A stretch of 64,000 nt of DNA from CAYSFE01 sp964430225. GTDB lineage: Bacteria; Patescibacteriota; Dojkabacteria; GCA-016699595; JBAXKR01. The position numbers and the translations under genes are program-made. Shown here in pieces: positions 60,152-64,000 of this stretch. The notes under the pieces were generated by a model, which did no database searches, was not told the DNA's origin, and worked only from the letters and a program-made list of their open reading frames with translations. Position 1 is the first letter of the stretch. Each line of letters starts with the position of its first letter. The stretch spans positions 1 to 64,000 of the forward strand of contig CAYSFE010000001.1 in NCBI GenBank assembly GCA_964430225.1, given 5' to 3'.

Positions 60152-61720
60152 ATGAATGGACTAAGCTTAAAACAAAAAAGAGTTTATGATTATATAATTA
60201 AATTTATAAATGAAAATGGAATAGCTCCAACTATCGAAGAAATCCGAAAAGCCTTAAAATTAATGGCAACATCTACAGTTCATGAACATATTAAAACTTT
60301 AGTAGATAAGGGATATCTTAAAAAAGAGACCTCCTATCACAGAGGGTTAATTCCAATAAAAGCAATTAAGAAAGTATTTGAGGTTCCAATAATCGGGAAG
60401 ATTGCAGCTGGCAAACCCATTGAGGTAAATGAGGTTTTTGAAGATACAATTTCAATTGTAAACGAAAATATTTCCAACATAAAAGATTTTTATGCTTTAA
60501 AAGTCGAGGGTAACAGTATGATTGACGAAGGAATTTTTGATGGAGACATTGTGATAGTCAAGAAACAATCAGTAGCCGAAAATGGCCAGACTGTAGTTGC
60601 TATTGTTGATGATAATTGTGCAACTCTTAAAAAGATATATAAAGAGAAATCTAGATTTAGGCTTGAGCCAAGAAATCAATCTATGCTTCCCTTTTTTAGA
60701 AAAGAGGTTGAAGTAAGAGGTGTTGTTATTCAAATCATTAGTAATACCTTTAGTAATGCATTAAATAAACAAGAAAAACAACAAAATTTTAGAACAATTG
60801 ATTTATTTGCAGGTATTGGTGGCATACGTATTGGATTTGAAAAAGCAGGATTTAATACAGTTTTCGCAAATGATTTTGAGCCAAATTGTAAAATTACTTA
60901 TGATCTTAACTTCAAGAAGACAAAACTAGTGGTTGAAGATATAAAAAAAATTGGTATTAAAGATTTACCAAACTTTGATTTTGTTTTAGCTGGCTTTCCA
61001 TGTCAGGCATTTTCAATCGCTGGTTACAGACAGGGTTTTAATGATGAGAAGGGAAGAGGAAACTTATTCTTTGATATTGTTAAAATTTTAGAAGCACGTA
61101 AACCCGAAGGATTTTTACTAGAGAATGTTAAGAATCTAAAAAGTCATGATAATGGTAAAACTTTTAAGATTATAGAAAAATCGTTAACAGACCTAGGCTA
61201 TTATGTCAAAACAAAGGTACTAAACTCAATGGAATATGGTAATATCCCACAGAATCGCGAACGAATATATATTGTAGGATTCAAAAATAAGAATTATGCA
61301 GAAAAATTTACATTCCCATTGCCACAAAAGCTTTCAACAAAAGTAGAAGACTTATTAGAAAAGAATGTTCTACAAAAGTATTATTACAATAACAAGCCAC
61401 TTTACGAGAAGCTTAAAAATCATGTAAAAGTAGGAAAGGTTTATCAGTGGAGAAGACAATATGTAAGGGAAAACAAGAAAGGTGTTTGTCCAACATTGAC
61501 TGCAAACATGGGAACAGGAGGGCATAATGTTCCAATTATAAAAGATAGTAAGGGAATTAGAAAATTAACTCCAATCGAGTGCGCAAGAATTCAAGGATTT
61601 CCGCAAGATTTTGTACTACCAAATCTTGCAGACTCCATACTTTATAAACAAATTGGAAATTCAGTCAGTGTACCAGTCGTAGAGTCAGTAGCAAAACAAA
61701 TGATGAAAGCATTAGAATAA
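60152..61720 (+). CDS. LexA repressor fused to C5-cytosine DNA methyltransferase
   Basis: One 522-residue frame. Residues 1-197 are a complete LexA: winged helix (LKQKRVYDYIIKFINENG, then STVHEHIKTLVDKGYL), the Ala86-Gly87 cleavage site in GKIAAGKP, catalytic Ser122 in EGNSMID, and Lys160 in ATLKKI. Residues 198-212 are a polar linker (N/K/Q). Residues 213-522 are a complete C5 methyltransferase: motif I DLFAGIGG (217-224), the catalytic Cys284 in GFPCQAFS, ENV (324-326), QNRERI (367-372), a target-recognition region about 400-470 with PTLTANMGTGG, and motif X near IGNSVSVPVV. No in-frame ATG, stop or shift exists at the junction. Predicted: autoregulated methyltransferase whose DNA-binding half is released upon RecA-stimulated cleavage. 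Confidence 0.93.
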   Translation: MNGLSLKQKRVYDYIIKFINENGIAPTIEEIRKALKLMATSTVHEHIKTLVDKGYLKKETSYHRGLIPIKAIKKVFEVPIIGKIAAGKPIEVNEVFEDTISIVNENISNIKDFYALKVEGNSMIDEGIFDGDIVIVKKQSVAENGQTVVAIVDDNCATLKKIYKEKSRFRLEPRNQSMLPFFRKEVEVRGVVIQIISNTFSNALNKQEKQQNFRTIDLFAGIGGIRIGFEKAGFNTVFANDFEPNCKITYDLNFKKTKLVVEDIKKIGIKDLPNFDFVLAGFPCQAFSIAGYRQGFNDEKGRGNLFFDIVKILEARKPEGFLLENVKNLKSHDNGKTFKIIEKSLTDLGYYVKTKVLNSMEYGNIPQNRERIYIVGFKNKNYAEKFTFPLPQKLSTKVEDLLEKNVLQKYYYNNKPLYEKLKNHVKVGKVYQWRRQYVRENKKGVCPTLTANMGTGGHNVPIIKDSKGIRKLTPIECARIQGFPQDFVLPNLADSILYKQIGNSVSVPVVESVAKQMMKALE

Positions 61721-61721
61721 A

Positions 61722-62777
61722 TTAAATTTTTTCGGAAATTTCTTTAAATGCCACTTCTGGTTTAGTTAAAAGACCTTTTGATATTAGGGTAGTAATATTA
61801 TTTTTAGCAATCCAAATGTTATTTCTATCTAATTTAGGATTTCTTCCTATTGCATTTAAATCAAAACTATAATAATTATCTTTTTCAAGTTTGTAATTCC
61901 CAACTATTTTATTTGTTACAAACGAATCAGTTACACAATAAATATACCTTCTTATACTTTTTTTGTTCTTTTTTTCAAAAAGTTTAATTTCTCCAGAATA
62001 ATAAAACCTACCCATAAATTCAGGAGAAGGAACCTTTTTATTCATTTCATATTGCTCAAGGTATTCTTTTGAAATTCCAATAATTTCAGGAATTTTGCCT
62101 TTTTTTATAGAAGATATTGTCGCTTTTCCAGCAATGTTAAAAACTTTTGTTTCATACATTAAAGAGTCCTTTCTATAAATTTTCCCATATTTACTTAACT
62201 CACTACCCGAAATTACATAATCAACTACGACTTGAATATTTTGCATTTCGGTAAATCTTTCAAATATTTCCGTTTTAATTTCTCCTTTAAGGTATACCCC
62301 AAGTAAATCCTTCTGTTTACTGTCCCCTATGTTTGTATTTGCGATATGAGCACCAATAATAAAAATGTTTTCCAAATTGGAATAACTGGGGATACTTTTT
62401 ATTGTTTCAAACTGTTCTAGAGTAAGTCCACACCATCTATCAGCAACTGAGACGTTTTTAATTTCAATAAAACAATTCGGATTTCTTTTCTTATTATTAT
62501 GGAAAATATATGGAATGTCAGGCTCATTCAAAATCTCACTATTACTTTTAATATCAAGATCAAGTTCGAATGATTTATTGGGATTGAAATTTGCGAGTAT
62601 TTTAGAAACTCCAATTTCAACAAGCTTACCAAATAAAAAACTATCAATAACACCCCCTAATCCCCTAGAGGAACCTGAGGTTCTTGAAGACTTAGATTTC
62701 TTAGGATCAAGATGATATTTAACAGCGAAGCCGAAAGCAACTTCAAAATCTTTTTTTGTTAAATTATAACTTAACAT
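61722..62777 (-). CDS. Restriction endonuclease candidate, PD-(D/E)XK type
   Basis: A 351-residue protein, tail-to-tail with the LexA-methyltransferase (1 nt between stops). A nuclease core is visible: helix Glu54 in FLFGKLVEIGVSKIL, P-D at 86-87 (NEPDIPY), 17 residues, then E-I-K at 105-107 (NCFIEIKNVSVADRW), the PD-(D/E)XK pattern. An S/R-rich N-terminal loop (SKSSRTSGSSRG) could touch DNA. The C-terminal half has no motif I know. Convergent placement beside a C5 methyltransferase makes it the probable cognate type II restriction enzyme; specificity unknown. The start ATG lies 11 nt from the tRNA-Ser 3' end. Confidence 0.75.
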   Translation of the reverse strand: MLSYNLTKKDFEVAFGFAVKYHLDPKKSKSSRTSGSSRGLGGVIDSFLFGKLVEIGVSKILANFNPNKSFELDLDIKSNSEILNEPDIPYIFHNNKKRNPNCFIEIKNVSVADRWCGLTLEQFETIKSIPSYSNLENIFIIGAHIANTNIGDSKQKDLLGVYLKGEIKTEIFERFTEMQNIQVVVDYVISGSELSKYGKIYRKDSLMYETKVFNIAGKATISSIKKGKIPEIIGISKEYLEQYEMNKKVPSPEFMGRFYYSGEIKLFEKKNKKSIRRYIYCVTDSFVTNKIVGNYKLEKDNYYSFDLNAIGRNPKLDRNNIWIAKNNITTLISKGLLTKPEVAFKEISEKI

Positions 62778-62788
62778 TTTTTATTTCT

Positions 62789-62878
62789 TGGCGGAGAGAG
62801 AGGGATTCGAACCCCCGGTTGACTTGCGCCAACAACAGTTTTCAAGACTGTCGCCTTAAACCACTCGGCCATCTCTCC
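62789..62878 (-). tRNA. tRNA-Ser (anticodon UGA)
   Basis: On the minus strand the acceptor stem is GGAGAGA/TCTCTCC, the D arm GCCGAGTGGTTTAAGGC, and the anticodon stem ACAGT/ACTGT with loop CTTGAAA (anticodon UGA). There is a long variable arm typical of serine tRNAs and a T arm with TTCGAAT. CCA is encoded (62791-62789). It marks the right edge of the accessory genes; its 3' end faces the restriction gene. Confidence 0.95.
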
Positions 62879-62922
62879 ATATGGGTATAGATATTGTACC
62901 AAAGTAGGAGATTATCCGTAAA

Positions 62923-63789
62923 TTATTTATTCCTTCTAGTTATGAGCATTTGAGCTAATTTTGTCCTAGTAGGTTTATCAAATCCTCTTATCATCTCTTT
63001 TTCCTCAGCTATTGCATCCATATATTTAGGGTTAAGTATTTGCATTACTCTATGTTTAAATCTTAAAGGTAATTCTAATAACGTAGCTTGGACCACTAGT
63101 AACATAGACATTTGTCTTTCAAGTTGTAAGGCTAAACCTGGAACCGGAGATACCCAATCATATTTATTCCTAGCAAATATTGTCCTAAATTCAACTTCTG
63201 TTATCTCCTGTTCTGGAGATACAGGTAATTTATCTACAACATAACATGTACTTGGGTAAGTAAGGCCGGACCTATTAACTTTAACACCTCTCTCACTATC
63301 CCTTCTACGTGCTATTCCTAAGATTCTAATGATTCTAACCTGAAATTCTCTATCTCCATTAACAATGTTTGATAGATAAATTCTCTGTCTTACTTTTGCA
63401 TTACCCTTAAAAGAAGCTAGAACATCAAATGCATAATATGGAAATTGATATGTGGAAGTGGGGTAGTAAAAAGTATTAAAACCATCTTGTTCAAAATCAA
63501 TATAATTCTGAATAATTGTTCTGAAATTAGGAATTAGTGCTTCACATCCGCCAACTTGATTTGGATGATCTAGTACTATATGCCAAAAGGCTTCACTTTG
63601 TTCAGGTATACTAAAAGGTATGACACTTTGAGAATATGGACTTATTAATTGAAGTCCATCTTTTTTATCTTGATTAAGTTTAGAAGCTAATTGTAAACAA
63701 CCTAAAAAGGAATCATATCTTCTTAGTTGATCCTCAGAAACATACCTTGGTTTTAGACCAAATTCTTGCCTAACTTCATTTGAAACCAT
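62923..63789 (-). CDS. hypothetical protein
   Basis: A 288-residue soluble, basic protein without a recognised family. It starts MVSNEVRQEFGLKPRYVSEDQLRRYDSFLG. The centre contains FYYPTSTYQFPYYAFDVLASFKGNAKVRQRIYLSN with many aromatic residues. The C-terminus is helical (LPLRFKHRVMQILNPKYMDAIAEEKEMIRGFDKPTRTKLAQMLITRR). The basic charge and aromatic core might suit RNA or DNA binding, but nothing shows it. The start lies 22 nt from the aminopeptidase stop upstream. Confidence 0.65.
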   Translation of the reverse strand: MVSNEVRQEFGLKPRYVSEDQLRRYDSFLGCLQLASKLNQDKKDGLQLISPYSQSVIPFSIPEQSEAFWHIVLDHPNQVGGCEALIPNFRTIIQNYIDFEQDGFNTFYYPTSTYQFPYYAFDVLASFKGNAKVRQRIYLSNIVNGDREFQVRIIRILGIARRRDSERGVKVNRSGLTYPSTCYVVDKLPVSPEQEITEVEFRTIFARNKYDWVSPVPGLALQLERQMSMLLVVQATLLELPLRFKHRVMQILNPKYMDAIAEEKEMIRGFDKPTRTKLAQMLITRRNK

Positions 63790-63811
63790 GATAAATTATA
63801 ACACTATAAGA

Positions 63812-64000
63812 CTATTCCGGTAAAGAAGAATAGAGGGAAAACTCCCCATTCTGGTATATCACTTTTTTAGTTCCATTTCTAAGTATTGCTGTAACTGTCC
63901 TATCTTTTCTTGTGACTATATCTGTATGTACATGACTTTCATTAAAGCCATATTTCTTTGCTGTTTTAGTAGTATAGTCTTTAGTTCCTTCAGAGAAACA
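63812..64000 (-). CDS. C-terminus of a probable M29 aminopeptidase (partial, runs off the window)
   Basis: The last 62 residues of a gene entering from the right edge. The frame ends at TAG (63812-63814). Readable parts are YTTKTAKKYGFNESHVHTDI, where the H-x-D motif resembles the metal-binding end of M29 (aminopeptidase T/S) enzymes, and the closing GTKKVIYQNGEF, also family-like (DGT...PIxxNGE). The metalloaminopeptidase role is inferred from this short piece only. Confidence 0.6.
   Translation of the reverse strand, partial: CFSEGTKDYTTKTAKKYGFNESHVHTDIVTRKDRTVTAILRNGTKKVIYQNGEFSLYSSLPE

Noticed and set aside
62789..62878. Duplicate of the tRNA-Ser 3' end as an island attachment site
   Set aside because: I looked through the lower-coordinate flank by eye and saw no second copy of the 3' segment; a computed search would be needed to exclude it.
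1..64000. Recoding of UGA (as in Absconditabacteria/Gracilibacteria)
   Set aside because: Genes such as mutL end in TGA at the expected protein end and no gene needs UGA readthrough; the only internal stop found is TAA.
1..64000. CRISPR array or cas operon
   Set aside because: No regularly spaced direct repeats were seen; the Cas4-like nuclease at 59262 stands alone.

Overview
The window is AT-rich, densely coded and looks like a chromosome segment of a Patescibacteria/CPR bacterium. I base this on the many short lineage-specific proteins, the trimmed aminoacyl-tRNA synthetases (AlaRS ending after its editing domain, ThrRS without TGS), genes that abut or overlap by 1-11 nt, and near absence of Shine-Dalgarno sequences. 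TGA is an ordinary stop here (mutL ends in TGA), so the UGA-recoding Absconditabacteria/Gracilibacteria are unlikely. I cannot fix the class from sequence alone. Many promoters have an extended -10 (TGATATAAT-like) ending 5-8 nt before the ATG, which implies leaderless mRNAs.

Layout. 1-11.7 kb: MFS transporter, alaS, a HAD gene broken by an in-frame TAA, a histidine phosphatase, murB, two coiled-coil proteins, then an overlapping mutL-DUF192-NrnA string and two paralogous secreted membrane proteins. 11.7-22.1 kb: rarA, clpP (with a CIRCE operator), tRNA-Val, an MBL-fold protein, then a translation block: a Thr-codon-rich leader peptide followed by thrS, infC-rpmI-rplT and pheS-pheT. 22.1-34.5 kb: small unknowns, a large class A PBP, topA, two unknown soluble proteins, a cytochrome b5-like gene pair, and a PadR-HAAS-membrane protein operon. 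34.5-47.6 kb: two unknown proteins, a CIRCE-controlled clpC operon that also encodes a retropepsin-like protease, a polysaccharide deacetylase, a CofE-like protein, a structured orphan ncRNA, an AlkD-like protein, a two-component system next to a Met-rich secreted protein, and an FMN reductase. 47.7-57.9 kb: purB-purA, a divergent histidine phosphatase, an unusual GTP cyclohydrolase II-like/pyrF/guanylate kinase-like cluster, and nucleotide-housekeeping proteins (DUF84 ITPase, deoxyribosyltransferase-like, MazG-like).

57.9-62.9 kb is an accessory island ending at tRNA-Ser. It holds a RhuM-family gene between two related 66-nt structured repeats, a Cas4/RecB-like nuclease, and the most striking object in the window: a single 522-residue protein joining a complete, apparently autocleavable LexA repressor to a complete C5-cytosine DNA methyltransferase, tail-to-tail with a PD-(D/E)XK restriction endonuclease candidate. 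This suggests a restriction-modification system whose methyltransferase is tied to the SOS response.

Regulatory logic that can be read directly: two CIRCE operators join clpP and clpC in one probable HrcA heat-shock regulon (hrcA is not in the window); a leader peptide with eight Thr codons of seventeen suggests ribosome-mediated control of thrS; the padR promoter carries tandem 15-nt repeats. The window ends inside a probable M29 aminopeptidase gene.
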